A DNA stretch of 49,631 bases. Origin: Rugosibacter sp. Lineage in GTDB: Bacteria; Pseudomonadota; Gammaproteobacteria; Burkholderiales; Rhodocyclaceae. Shown piece after piece: positions 36,181 to 44,973 of this stretch (position 1 is its first letter; each line of letters opens with the position of its first letter). A program made the translations under genes and the position numbers. The stretch lies in the NCBI GenBank assembly GCA_030645365.1, contig JAUSMB010000074.1, forward strand, positions 1 to 49,631, given 5' to 3'. The notes under the pieces were generated by a model. That model was given only the letters and a program-made list of their open reading frames with translations, did no database searches and was not told the origin of the DNA.

Positions 36181-36920
36181 TTAAGCTGGGCGTGAATATC
36201 GATCATGTCGCCACGATTCGTCAGGCGCGACAAACTTATGAGCCAGATCCGGTCTGGGCAGCGGTTGAAGCGCAACTTGGTGGCGCGGACGGCATCACGG
36301 TACATTTGCGCGAAGATCGGCGGCACATTCAGGATCACGATGTGCGCCGCTTGCGTGAGCTCACACACATCAAATTAAACCTTGAAATGGCTGCAACCGA
36401 AGAAATGATTGCCATTGCCTGTGCCATCAAACCTGAAATAGCCATGCTGGTGCCTGAAGGGCGGCATGAAGTCACGACCGAGGGCGGATTAAACATTGTT
36501 GAACAGGAGCAGAGACTACACGGGGTTGTTTCTCGTCTGGCCCAGGCGGGTATTCAAACCAGCGTTTTTATTGATGCTGAATTGGCTCAGGTTGCTGCTG
36601 CGGCACGTATTGGTGTGCATGTGTGTGAACTCCACACCGGGCCCTATGCGCGAGCATTTCACACGCAGGGACGTGATGAAGAAAGCCAGGCCGTCAAGGC
36701 TGAGTTGACTAAACTTCGTGTAGCCGGTGAAGCGGTTTCTGCTGCGGGTATACGGCTAAACGCAGGACATGCACTTAACTACGTGAACACACAGCCTATT
36801 GCCGCGCTATCGGGTATTCGCGAATTGCACATTGGTCATGCCATTGTTAGCCGGGCTGTTTTTGTGGGCATGCGCGAAGCAGTGCGTGAAATGAAAAATC
36901 TGATCAATGGCATGCATTAA
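36177..36920 (+). CDS. pdxJ: Pyridoxine 5'-phosphate synthase
   Basis: PdxJ condenses 1-deoxyxylulose 5-phosphate with 3-amino-2-oxopropyl phosphate in vitamin B6 synthesis. The 247-residue TIM-barrel protein starts IKLGVNIDHVATIRQARQ and has GADGITVHLREDRRHIQDHD, IKLNLEMAATEEM and RLNAGHALNYVN. GTG 36177 overlaps the recO stop as GTGA and follows an AGGA site (36170-36173). The recO-pdxJ-acpS order is conserved. Confidence 0.98.
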   Translation: MIKLGVNIDHVATIRQARQTYEPDPVWAAVEAQLGGADGITVHLREDRRHIQDHDVRRLRELTHIKLNLEMAATEEMIAIACAIKPEIAMLVPEGRHEVTTEGGLNIVEQEQRLHGVVSRLAQAGIQTSVFIDAELAQVAAAARIGVHVCELHTGPYARAFHTQGRDEESQAVKAELTKLRVAGEAVSAAGIRLNAGHALNYVNTQPIAALSGIRELHIGHAIVSRAVFVGMREAVREMKNLINGMH

Positions 36921-36922
36921 CC

Positions 36923-37300
36923 ATGATCTTTGGCATAGGTACTGACATCGTTGCAATCAAACGCATGGCCGAGTTATGGCAGCGCCATGGCGAACGGGCT
37001 TTGCAAAAGATTTTAGCGCCCGATGAGCGTGCTGCCTGCATTGCCAGTCAAGATCCGGCCCGCGTGCTTGCTAAACGATTTGCTGCCAAAGAAGCCCTGG
37101 GCAAGGCACTGGGTACCGGCATACGTTCCCCTCTGGTTTTGCCTGAAATCAGTGTCACACATGATGCACTTGGCAAACCCGGCTTTTTTTTTTCTCCATC
37201 ACTTGCCGCTTATTTTGCCCAGCGAAATATGACGGCCCATCTTTCAATTAGTGACGAACACGATTACGCCGTCGCATTTGTTTTATTGGAAACGCTATGA
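36923..37300 (+). CDS. acpS: Holo-[acyl-carrier-protein] synthase
   Basis: AcpS transfers 4'-phosphopantetheine from CoA to the serine of ACP. The 125-residue protein has MIFGIGTDIVAIKRM with the metal-binding Asp, and RFAAKEALGKALGTGIR with the second acidic ligand. HLSISDEHDYAVAFVLLE is the typical C-terminus. Two bases separate it from pdxJ and its stop overlaps nagZ (ATGA). Confidence 0.97.
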   Translation: MIFGIGTDIVAIKRMAELWQRHGERALQKILAPDERAACIASQDPARVLAKRFAAKEALGKALGTGIRSPLVLPEISVTHDALGKPGFFFSPSLAAYFAQRNMTAHLSISDEHDYAVAFVLLETL

Positions 37301-38316
37301 AAACACTTTCAGCACAACCTCTTGGACCTTTAATGATAGACATTGAAGGCTATGCACTGACTACGCTAGATGCTGAGCGGCTGATACATCCGCTAGTTGG
37401 CGGAGTGATACTTTTTACGCGCAACTATCGCGATTGCCAGCAGCTGACAGAGTTGTGTGCGGAAATTCATGCGCTACGCACACCGCGACTCTTGATTGCC
37501 ATTGATCACGAAGGTGGGCGCGTGCAACGCTGCCGGGATGATTTCAGCCTGATACCCGCCATGCAAAAGTTGGGGATTTTGTGGGATACCGATGCAATAG
37601 GCGCTTGTGAAGCGGCGCGTACCATCGGTTATTTACTTGCCGCTGAACTGCGGCAGTGTGGGGTTGATTTTTCATTTACGCCTGTGCTTGATCTTGATTG
37701 GGGGCGGAGCGGGGTTATTGGTAACCGTGCCTTCCATCGCGACCCCCAAGCGGTGATTGAACTTGCTGGTGCGCTGATCAACGGATTGCAGTCGGCGGGT
37801 ATGCGCTGTTGCGGTAAGCATTTTCCTGGCCACGGCTGGGTTGCAGCGGATTCACATGTGGCTATTCCAGTGGATGAGCGTGCGTTGGCTGACATGCGCG
37901 ACGACTTGATGCCGTATCGGCACCTTGCGCTGGACGCCATCATGCCTGCGCATGTGATTTATCCGCAAATTGATTCCCGTCCGGCTGGTTTTTCTCCGAT
38001 ATGGATTAATAAATTACGGCAGGAGTTTGCCTTCGATGGTGTTATTTTCAGCGATGATCTTTCCATGGAAGGCGCCAGTGTGGCGGGCAATATTTTCGAC
38101 CGGGCGAATGCGGCATGGACAGCAGGATGTGATGTGCTATTGGTGTGCAATGCGCCCGATGCCGTAGGTCTCCTGCTAGAAACGTGGCAGCCAGAGCCTG
38201 CACCTGACGTCAGGCTACTGAGCCGCCTTGTCCCCACTGAACCTTGGCAGCGAAATGAGCAGTACTGTGCCATGGGGCTTGCGGCGATTGAAAAACTAAC
38301 AAGCGAGATCGCTTGA
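37297..38316 (+). CDS. nagZ: Beta-N-acetylhexosaminidase
   Basis: NagZ removes N-acetylglucosamine from anhydro-muropeptides in cell-wall recycling. The 339-residue GH3-family protein has LIAIDHEGGRVQR, the general-acid histidine region KHFPGHGWVAADSH, and the nucleophile in FSDDLSMEGASV. The length is normal (E. coli 341). It is coupled to acpS by ATGA and is the last gene of the long lepA-to-nagZ run. Confidence 0.97.
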   Translation: MKTLSAQPLGPLMIDIEGYALTTLDAERLIHPLVGGVILFTRNYRDCQQLTELCAEIHALRTPRLLIAIDHEGGRVQRCRDDFSLIPAMQKLGILWDTDAIGACEAARTIGYLLAAELRQCGVDFSFTPVLDLDWGRSGVIGNRAFHRDPQAVIELAGALINGLQSAGMRCCGKHFPGHGWVAADSHVAIPVDERALADMRDDLMPYRHLALDAIMPAHVIYPQIDSRPAGFSPIWINKLRQEFAFDGVIFSDDLSMEGASVAGNIFDRANAAWTAGCDVLLVCNAPDAVGLLLETWQPEPAPDVRLLSRLVPTEPWQRNEQYCAMGLAAIEKLTSEIA

Positions 38317-38387
38317 TACAGTAAAGCGAAGTGGTACCGAAACAAGTTTTCAGGTTAAATTAACAGCTAATTTCAAGGGGCATCGGA

Positions 38388-39716
38388 ATGGATCTGCAAA
38401 AAATGCTACAAGAAAAAACGGTAACTGCAGCAGTTGTTGCCAATATCGTTCAATCAGGTTGGTCTGTCGATTACGGCGCCTCGATTAATCAGCCAGACAT
38501 GTTTGATGCTGCATTGGCAGAACGCAAACTTCAACTAGAGGATGTCCGTATCAGAAGCATCCTGACCACGAAGCCACGCAGGGTGTTAGAGGTTGATCCT
38601 GAGCAACAACATTTTCATGGTGAGAGCTGGCATTTTTCAGCGCAGGACCGCAAGCTGTATGACAACGGTGTGGCCAGTTATATTCCCTTTAATTTTGGCG
38701 AAGGGCCAAGGTTGTATCAGGATTATCTGGATGTGGATATTGCCGTCATTAAAACTACACCCATGGATCGACACGGTTACTTCAACTTCGGTGCATCGAA
38801 CTGCTATGTACGCGCCCTATGCGACAAGGCCCGTCGCATCGTGGTAGAAACCAGCACTGCACTACCCACATGTTACGGCTTGGAAAATGTCATTCATATT
38901 TCTGAAGTCGATGCCGTTATTCAAGGTGATAACGCCCCTTTGACGGAATTACCCAGTGCCCCGGTGACTGATGTTGATATCAAAGTAGCAAACCTGATCA
39001 TTCCGGAAATAGAAGATGGTGCATGTCTGCAGATTGGTATCGGTGGCATGCCCAATGCGGTTTGCGGCGCCTTGGCCCATGCGCCTGTTAAGAATCTTGG
39101 CGTGCATACGGAGATGTTTGTTGATGGCATGGTCGATCTGGTGATGGCAGGCAAAGTGACCGGTGCGTATAAAAACACTTATCGCGGCAAGATAGTTTTC
39201 ACATTCGCTATGGGAACAAAGCGCATGTATGACTTTATTGACGGCAATGAAATGTGCATGAGTTTGCCCGTTAATGAGACGAATCTCACAGAAAATATTG
39301 CGCGTAACCGCAAGGTGGTTTCCATTAACAATGCGATGCAGATTGATTTGATGGGGCAGGTAGCTTCCGAGAGTGCAGGCTTCAAACACAGGACAGGTAC
39401 TGGTGGGCAGCTACAGTTTGTACGCGGTGCTTTTATGTCAGAAGGCGGTAAATCCTTCATGTGCCTCTCATCCCGTTACATGAAAGGCGATCAGCCACGC
39501 TCGCGTATCGTGGTGGGACATCCCCCTGGTACTGTAATTACCACACCGCGTACCGATGTGATGTATGTGGTGACTGAATACGGGATGGTTAACCTTAAAG
39601 GGAAAAGCATACCGGAACGCGTGAATGCACTGATCAGTATTGCTCACCCGGATGATCGCGAAGTACTAGAAAAAGAAGCACGGACAAATGGCTTGCTACC
39701 GCGTCGTTTTCTGTAA
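38388..39716 (+). CDS. Acetyl-CoA hydrolase/transferase family protein (CoA-transferase)
   Basis: The 442-residue protein belongs to the family I CoA-transferases that include 4-hydroxybutyrate and butyrate:acetate CoA-transferases and acetyl-CoA hydrolases. The catalytic glutamate is probably Glu242 in GVHTEMFVDGMVDL. Other family marks are NFGASNCYVRALC, LQIGIGGMPNAVCGAL and TEYGMVNLKGKSIPERVNALI. It would exchange CoA between short-chain acids, for example acetate and succinate or butyrate. The exact substrates cannot be told from sequence. AAGGGG (38376-38381) serves as ribosome binding site, and a strong terminator follows. Confidence 0.9.
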   Translation: MDLQKMLQEKTVTAAVVANIVQSGWSVDYGASINQPDMFDAALAERKLQLEDVRIRSILTTKPRRVLEVDPEQQHFHGESWHFSAQDRKLYDNGVASYIPFNFGEGPRLYQDYLDVDIAVIKTTPMDRHGYFNFGASNCYVRALCDKARRIVVETSTALPTCYGLENVIHISEVDAVIQGDNAPLTELPSAPVTDVDIKVANLIIPEIEDGACLQIGIGGMPNAVCGALAHAPVKNLGVHTEMFVDGMVDLVMAGKVTGAYKNTYRGKIVFTFAMGTKRMYDFIDGNEMCMSLPVNETNLTENIARNRKVVSINNAMQIDLMGQVASESAGFKHRTGTGGQLQFVRGAFMSEGGKSFMCLSSRYMKGDQPRSRIVVGHPPGTVITTPRTDVMYVVTEYGMVNLKGKSIPERVNALISIAHPDDREVLEKEARTNGLLPRRFL

Positions 39717-39725
39717 GGGCAGGGT

Positions 39726-39745
39726 GCCGGCTCCCGGCTTTTTTT
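39726..39745 (+). terminator. Terminator after the CoA-transferase gene
   Basis: GCCGG (39726-39730) and CCGGC (39734-39738) form a perfect five-base stem with a three-base loop, followed by seven T (39739-39745). It is 10 bp beyond the stop codon. Confidence 0.88.
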
Positions 39746-39877
39746 ACTATCTTTTGCTATCAACATGGTTCGTATTATGAAAATAGCGTAGGATGAAGTT
39801 GCCAGATGGAAGCCATTCCGTCTGGCATAGCAGGTGAGGACCATCTTTACTTCGAACTAAAGTCTGAGGAGACTGAC

Positions 39878-40657
39878 ATGCGCGAAAAAAATGTTTCCAT
39901 CCACCCGGCAGAACACGCTATTTCTATTCGACAAGTAGGACTCTTAAGTCCACTCCGTTGGTTGGGCCAGGGTTGGGCAGATATGCGGTATAGCCTGACA
40001 GCGAGCTTGGGTCATGGCTTGATTATCACCGCCATGGGCTGGGTGGTCGTGATATTTACAAATAACCACTTGTATTTGTTTGCCGCAGCTATTTCCGGCT
40101 TTATGCTAGTCAGCCCACTCATGGCAGCTGGCCTGTATGAGTTATCTCGCCGCAAAGAGTCAGGCGAGTCGGTGAATTTCGATGTGTCATTGAATGGATT
40201 AAGAATAAACGGTCGCCGCTTAGCAAAGCTGGCTGCGCTGCTTGTGCTATCTATTTTTATTTGGTTCGGGTTGTCTGCCATAATTTTTAAAAATTATTTT
40301 CATGGTGAACTCCCCGCTATAAGCGGCGCTATTTATCAGACTAGCTGGATCACTTCTGCGCACGCTACCTTTGTATTGACTTATGGCGCTGTAGGGGGCG
40401 TCATCGCTGTCGGAGTTTTTCTACTCACCGCCGTTTCTATCCCCATGATCATGGATAGATCCACAGGATTAATTGCTGCTATGGGGACCAGTGTCAGAGC
40501 CGTCATGGCAAATCTGCCAGCGATGCTTTTATGGGCGGCCTTACTTGTAACACTGACTGCTATAGGATTTGCAACCCAGCTCTGGGGCATGATTGTGATT
40601 ATTCCGTTATTGGGACATGCGACATGGCATGCCTATCGGGATATTGTAGGTGCGTGA
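39878..40657 (+). CDS. DUF2189 domain-containing integral membrane protein
   Basis: The 259-residue protein has about six membrane helices. The family-type start is ISIRQVGLLSPLRWLGQGWADM, then LTASLGHGLIITAMGWVVV, SGFMLVSPLMAAGLYELSRR and, near the end, GMIVIIPLLGHATWHAYRDIV. It belongs to the DUF2189 family, whose role is unknown. ATG 39878 is preferred to the in-frame ATG 39806 because TGAGGAGA precedes it and the upstream residues are not family-like. It stands alone. Confidence 0.87.
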   Translation: MREKNVSIHPAEHAISIRQVGLLSPLRWLGQGWADMRYSLTASLGHGLIITAMGWVVVIFTNNHLYLFAAAISGFMLVSPLMAAGLYELSRRKESGESVNFDVSLNGLRINGRRLAKLAALLVLSIFIWFGLSAIIFKNYFHGELPAISGAIYQTSWITSAHATFVLTYGAVGGVIAVGVFLLTAVSIPMIMDRSTGLIAAMGTSVRAVMANLPAMLLWAALLVTLTAIGFATQLWGMIVIIPLLGHATWHAYRDIVGA

Positions 40658-40827
40658 TTTCGGGTGCTCGTGGGCTGGACCCTCTAAAGTCAAGATGGGT
40701 TATGTCCAGGTAGGTTATTAAATCAGTCTGTTTATCAAACTTTGCAATAACTTAAGTTTACATAATACAAATTATGCGAATTATAGATTGGTGTAGTTAT
40801 CGTGCGAAGATTCAATATTTTCAGGAA

Positions 40828-41436
40828 TTAAAGCCAGCGTGCACTATCGGTATGCCCGTTTTCCAAAGCCAGTTCCCGAGCCGTTTTTCCATTGGCATCC
40901 TGCAAACTGATATTCGCTCCTGCAGCGATCAAAAGGCGAACAATCTCTTCATGCCCATTTTTTGCTGCCAGCATTAATGCGGTTTGGCGATTAGGTGCAG
41001 GTGAATCGAGTTTGGCACCTGATTTGATCAACAGCACTGTGAGCTCACGATGGCCTCCATAAGATGCATACTGAAGTGGTGTCCAACCGACAGGATTAAC
41101 CTCTGCGCCTGCTTCTAACAGAATGGTGGCTATCAGTATCTGGCCTTTCAAAGCAGCAAGGGTTAAAGCTGAATCGCCATACCGATTGAGGTGGTTAATC
41201 GTAGCTTTGCTTTTAATCAGTTGCTTGGCTAAACCCTGGTTTCCGTTACGTGCTGCGATCATGAGCAGTGTTGAACCCGCAGGATCAGCAGTATTCACGT
41301 CCATGCCACGGTCAATCAAATTCATGACGGTAGCGCTATCGTCATTCTGTGCAGCAATTAAAATATCGTCATAGACCCCGGCGTGAGACGCTAGACTAAA
41401 AAAACAGAATGCTATAAATATTAGTAAGTTATTCAT
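40828..41436 (-). CDS. Periplasmic ankyrin-repeat protein
   Basis: The 202-residue protein has a signal peptide (MNNLLIFIAFCFFSLASHAG) followed by five ankyrin repeats. Recurring pieces are STLLMIAARNGNQGLAKQLI, SALTLAALKGQILIATILLEAG, TPLQYASYGGHRELTVLLIKSGA and TALMLAAKNGHEEIVRLLIAAGA. Exported ankyrin proteins of this size occur in many betaproteobacteria and probably bind partner proteins; a partner is not evident. The ATG at 41436 overlaps the end of tatD by eight bases, so it is co-transcribed with tatD. Confidence 0.9.
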   Translation of the reverse strand: MNNLLIFIAFCFFSLASHAGVYDDILIAAQNDDSATVMNLIDRGMDVNTADPAGSTLLMIAARNGNQGLAKQLIKSKATINHLNRYGDSALTLAALKGQILIATILLEAGAEVNPVGWTPLQYASYGGHRELTVLLIKSGAKLDSPAPNRQTALMLAAKNGHEEIVRLLIAAGANISLQDANGKTARELALENGHTDSARWL

Positions 41437-42208
41437 TACTCTTAATAAAAAGCTTGAAAAAATTCTTCGTAGTTTCTCGGGCGAGTTCATCCACAGCCAT
41501 GCCGCGCAGCTGAGCAACTTCAGCTGCTACATGGCGCACCCAGGCAGATTGGTTTAGCTTGCCGCGATGCGGGACAGGGGCGAGATAGGGTGAGTCTGTT
41601 TCTACAAGCAATCGGTCCAGCGGCACAAAAGCGGCAACCTCTTTGACTTGTTGTGCTTTTTTAAAAGTAACGATGCCAGAAATTGAAATATGAAAGCCCA
41701 GATCAAGCGCCGCCTTGGCAACGCCGAGTGTTTCGGTAAAGCAGTGAAATACGCCCCCTGCTTCACCGGCATTTTCTTCACGAAGAATACGCAGTGTGTC
41801 TTCTGCCGCTTCTCGTGTATGGATAATCAGGGGCTTGTTTGATAGCTTGGCCGCACGGATGTGTGTACGAAAACGCTCTCTTTGCCATTCCAGATCGCCT
41901 TCCAGTCGATAATAATCTAGGCCGGTCTCGCCGATGGCGACTATTTTAGGATGCTCGGCGAGACGTAAAAGGGTTGCGACAGTAGGTTCTTCACCCTGCT
42001 CTGTATCGGGGTGGACCCCAACGCCCGCATAAAGATTGGGGAAGCGCTCAACAAGCGCCAACACGCCGGGAAAGCGTTCCAGCGTGACGCCCGCGATAAG
42101 CGCCCAACCGACGTGATGCTCTTGCATTGCAGCCAAATAAGTCGTCTCATTCCCCTGAAAATCAGGGAAATCAAGATGGCAATGGGAGTCAACGAGGAGT
42201 TCTGTCAT
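41429..42208 (-). CDS. TatD-family metal-dependent hydrolase
   Basis: The 259-residue TIM-barrel deoxyribonuclease-like protein starts with the metal-binding DSHCHLDFPDF and has GVGVHPDT, AIGETGLDYYR, PLIIHTREAAEDTL, GVFHCFTETLGVA and ETDSPYLAPVPHRGK. All metal ligands expected for the family are present. It lies beside holB and tmk, as ycfH does in E. coli, so a YcfH-type assignment is likely. It overlaps holB by 4 bases. Confidence 0.95.
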   Translation of the reverse strand: MTELLVDSHCHLDFPDFQGNETTYLAAMQEHHVGWALIAGVTLERFPGVLALVERFPNLYAGVGVHPDTEQGEEPTVATLLRLAEHPKIVAIGETGLDYYRLEGDLEWQRERFRTHIRAAKLSNKPLIIHTREAAEDTLRILREENAGEAGGVFHCFTETLGVAKAALDLGFHISISGIVTFKKAQQVKEVAAFVPLDRLLVETDSPYLAPVPHRGKLNQSAWVRHVAAEVAQLRGMAVDELARETTKNFFKLFIKSNE

Positions 42209-43290
42209 GAATGGATTGGGCGCAGAGCGCGCAGATAATGAATAGCGAGGGACTCGAGAAATAATAGCGGGTTAAGCGGGTGTCGTGCGCTACGCCGAAA
42301 AGTATTGATTTCGCGCCATCCAGCAAGTAATGCCACCGGATCGAGCGCTGCAATATTCTTTGGCCGTGGCCAGCCGCAGTGGTAGCGGACTTCACCGGAA
42401 GCTTGTTCAAGCGCTAAATCAAACAGCCAGCACTGCACACCTTCCACCAGGTTTTCCATATGAAATGAGTTTTCGGTTTTTGATTTCAGCAAACCCTCCC
42501 AGCGAGTAGCCAGCACCAGTGGATCAGCAGGGGCAGATGCCAAGCTATCAATGAGGGCATCAATCGCCGCCAATTGACCGTCATTTTTCCAGTGCATCAC
42601 GCGCAAAGGGGCGCCACCGGCGAGATCAAGATAGCGCGTCGCTTGAGCATCCAGCCCCGCCTGCTCCAGCCACCGTGCTGTGGTTTGATCATCCGGCCGA
42701 GAAAATGGCACAACGCGAGACCGACTGCGCAAGGTGGGCAGCAGTTTTTTTTGATTATTTGAAATCAATATAAAATAAACACTTGAAGGTGGTTCTTCAA
42801 GTATTTTAAGAAGTGAATTGGCGGCTGGAATGGTCATCGCCTCCGCTTCGGTGATCAAGATGATGCGACGGGCGTTGCGGTGGCTACCTGTAAATACAAA
42901 GTCTTCCAAGGCGCGAATTTGATCAATACCGATACTGCTCGCCGCCGGTTTTTTGGCTTTTTCGTTGCTCTTCGTTTTAGTTTTAGTTTCAGTTTCTTCC
43001 GCTACTTCTTCTGTTTCTTTTTCACTGTCTGATGTTACAAGCCGAAAATCAGGATGCGTTGCGGATTTCATCCAGCGACAAGCTGCGCATTCACCACAAG
43101 GCCGGTTGACTTGTATGCTGGACTTGCCAAGGGATTCACACAGTAATAGTGTGGCTAATTTTTCGGCCAGCATGCGTTTGCCTACGCCACGCGGTCCAAC
43201 AAACAGGAGCGCATGGGGCAGGCGCTCGACCCCCTGTGCCAAGAGTGAGTCGATTATTTTATAATTAATAAAATTATCAGATACTTGCAA
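42205..43290 (-). CDS. holB: DNA polymerase III subunit delta'
   Basis: HolB is the clamp-loader delta' subunit. It has a modified P-loop ([19 protein letters not shown]), a zinc-binding CGECAACRW segment, and sensor motifs around [23 protein letters not shown] low-complexity run ([20 protein letters not shown]) is inserted after the zinc region. The open frame extends to 43428 inside tmk without a conventional start near the conserved region. TTG 43290, overlapping tmk by 14 bp, is my best guess and gives about 361 residues. The tmk-holB-tatD order supports the assignment. Confidence 0.88.
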   Translation of the reverse strand: MQVSDNFINYKIIDSLLAQGVERLPHALLFVGPRGVGKRMLAEKLATLLLCESLGKSSIQVNRPCGECAACRWMKSATHPDFRLVTSDSEKETEEVAEETETKTKTKSNEKAKKPAASSIGIDQIRALEDFVFTGSHRNARRIILITEAEAMTIPAANSLLKILEEPPSSVYFILISNNQKKLLPTLRSRSRVVPFSRPDDQTTARWLEQAGLDAQATRYLDLAGGAPLRVMHWKNDGQLAAIDALIDSLASAPADPLVLATRWEGLLKSKTENSFHMENLVEGVQCWLFDLALEQASGEVRYHCGWPRPKNIAALDPVALLAGWREINTFRRSARHPLNPLLFLESLAIHYLRALRPIHS

Positions 43291-43885
43291 TTGATTTCTT
43301 AAGTAATTTATTGATAAATTCAGGCGTTTGAGTGGCGTCAATGACGGTGACGCGGTGTGGATTTTCTGCGGCAATACGGTGATAGGCGATACGCACGCGC
43401 TCAAAAAAAGCTGCTTTTTCCTGCTCAAACCGGTCCGGCTGGTTACTGGTTTTCGCTAATCTTTCTTGAGCCGTTGCGACAGGAACATCGAAAATGAACG
43501 TGATATCCGGCTGCAAATCTCCTAATGTCCAATCACGCAACGTGGCAATTTTTTCCCAGGCAAGCCCCCTTCCCCCACCTTGGTAAGCAAAAGAAGCATC
43601 GACAAACCGATCACAAACCACCCAGGCACCACGCGCTAATGCAGGTTCGATTACCTGTGCCATATGCTCGCGGCGCGCTGCAAACATCAGCAAAGCTTCG
43701 GTTTCAATATGCATGTGCTCAGCTAGAAGCAACCCGCGCAATTTTTCACCCAAGGGTGTGCCCCCTGGCTCGCGCGTGGCAACAACTTCATGCCCTAACG
43801 AGCGTAAATGCGCTGCCAGCCACGCATGTTGGGTGCTTTTACCTGCGCCATCAATACCCTCGAAGGTAATAAATCGTCCACGCAT
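43277..43885 (-). CDS. tmk: Thymidylate kinase
   Basis: Tmk phosphorylates dTMP to dTDP. The 202-residue protein has the P-loop [15 protein letters not shown], the [16 protein letters not shown] motif, the [17 protein letters not shown] lid-adjacent motif and a [15 protein letters not shown] strand. It is of standard length (E. coli 213). The start lies 3 bp after the mltG stop, and the end overlaps the probable holB start. Confidence 0.97.
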   Translation of the reverse strand: MRGRFITFEGIDGAGKSTQHAWLAAHLRSLGHEVVATREPGGTPLGEKLRGLLLAEHMHIETEALLMFAARREHMAQVIEPALARGAWVVCDRFVDASFAYQGGGRGLAWEKIATLRDWTLGDLQPDITFIFDVPVATAQERLAKTSNQPDRFEQEKAAFFERVRIAYHRIAAENPHRVTVIDATQTPEFINKLLKKSIASI

Positions 43886-43888
43886 GTT

Positions 43889-44893
43889 TTATTTTTTTCC
43901 TCTCTGATACTTTGCTACAGCACGATTGTGTTCTTCCAGCGTGCGTGAAAAAACACTGTGACCATCACCTTTGGCCACGAAATAAACTTTATCACTCAGT
44001 GGCGGATGTGCTGCGGCGTTTATTGCGGCAAACCCAGGCATGGCAACAGGTGTGGGTGGCAAGCCGCGACGAGTATAGGTGTTCCACGGGGTATCTGTTT
44101 GCAGATCAATACGCCGCAAGTTACCATCAAAGCGTTCACCTAACCCATAAATTACCGCAGGATCTGTCTGCAGCGGCATGTTCATACGCAAACGATTGAT
44201 GAAAACAGCGGCGATTTGCGGCCTGTCGTTGGCTTGACCGGTCTCTTTTTCTATGAGCGAGGCCAAAATCAAGAGCTCATAGGGATTTTTTAACGGTATG
44301 GTCTTGTCACGGATTTCCCAGGCGATTGCCAGCTGGCGCTGCATCGCTTGGTAGGCACGAGTCAGTAGATGCAAATCACTGCTCCCTTTGTCGAACAAGT
44401 AGGTATCAGGGAAAAAGAGGCCTTCAGCGCTGGCTGGGTTATTCATTGGGGTTGCGCCAATGTGGGCAAGCAGTTCCGCATCAGACAATCCTGCTGAATC
44501 ATGTACTAGATCAGGTGTTGAATTCAGCGTGGCGCGAAACTCCCTGAAGGTGCGCCCTTCCACAAGCACCACTTTTCCTGCGCTGACGTCACCCCGGGTG
44601 AGTTTATTGACGAGTTGCAGTGCAGTCGTTTGCCCGGCGACTTCATAGCTGCCCGTTTTAATTTTTGCAGCACGGCCCAAGAGTCGGCCTAATAATTCAA
44701 ATTGCCAGGCAGGCAAATCAATGCCTGAGGATTCAATCACCCGGGCTGCGAGGCGCAAACTGGCACCTGAAGGGATCGAAAATACCACGGGCTCAGCGGA
44801 ATGCGGCAAAGGACGCAGTGCGATCCAGCCAACTCCCACCATGAGCAGGGCAGCTATCAACAGCAATTTCAGCAGCAGTTTGAGCACACGCAT
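43889..44893 (-). CDS. mltG: Endolytic peptidoglycan transglycosylase MltG
   Basis: MltG cleaves nascent glycan strands in the periplasm. The 334-residue protein has an N-terminal membrane anchor (LLLKLLLIAALLMVGVGWI), a LysM-like region, and the YceG catalytic domain. The catalytic glutamate lies in LILASLIEKETGQANDRPQIA, followed by MPLQTDPAVIYGLG and the PWNTYTRRGLPPTPVAMPG motif. ATG 44893 is preferred over 44959 because the membrane anchor then starts directly. The mltG-tmk-holB-tatD order is conserved. It is divergent from ygfZ. Confidence 0.96.
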   Translation of the reverse strand: MRVLKLLLKLLLIAALLMVGVGWIALRPLPHSAEPVVFSIPSGASLRLAARVIESSGIDLPAWQFELLGRLLGRAAKIKTGSYEVAGQTTALQLVNKLTRGDVSAGKVVLVEGRTFREFRATLNSTPDLVHDSAGLSDAELLAHIGATPMNNPASAEGLFFPDTYLFDKGSSDLHLLTRAYQAMQRQLAIAWEIRDKTIPLKNPYELLILASLIEKETGQANDRPQIAAVFINRLRMNMPLQTDPAVIYGLGERFDGNLRRIDLQTDTPWNTYTRRGLPPTPVAMPGFAAINAAAHPPLSDKVYFVAKGDGHSVFSRTLEEHNRAVAKYQRGKK

Positions 44894-44973
44894 GAGAAAG
44901 AAATAACAAACCGGAAAATTTTCGGCTGGGGGGCGATAATACACCCTCTCACACCTCACATGGATGATGCCCG

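Noticed and set aside
40761..40776. CATAAT-ACAA-ATTATG inverted repeat in the gap before the ankyrin gene end
   Set aside because: Short AT-rich palindrome without T-run or known operator match; may be chance.
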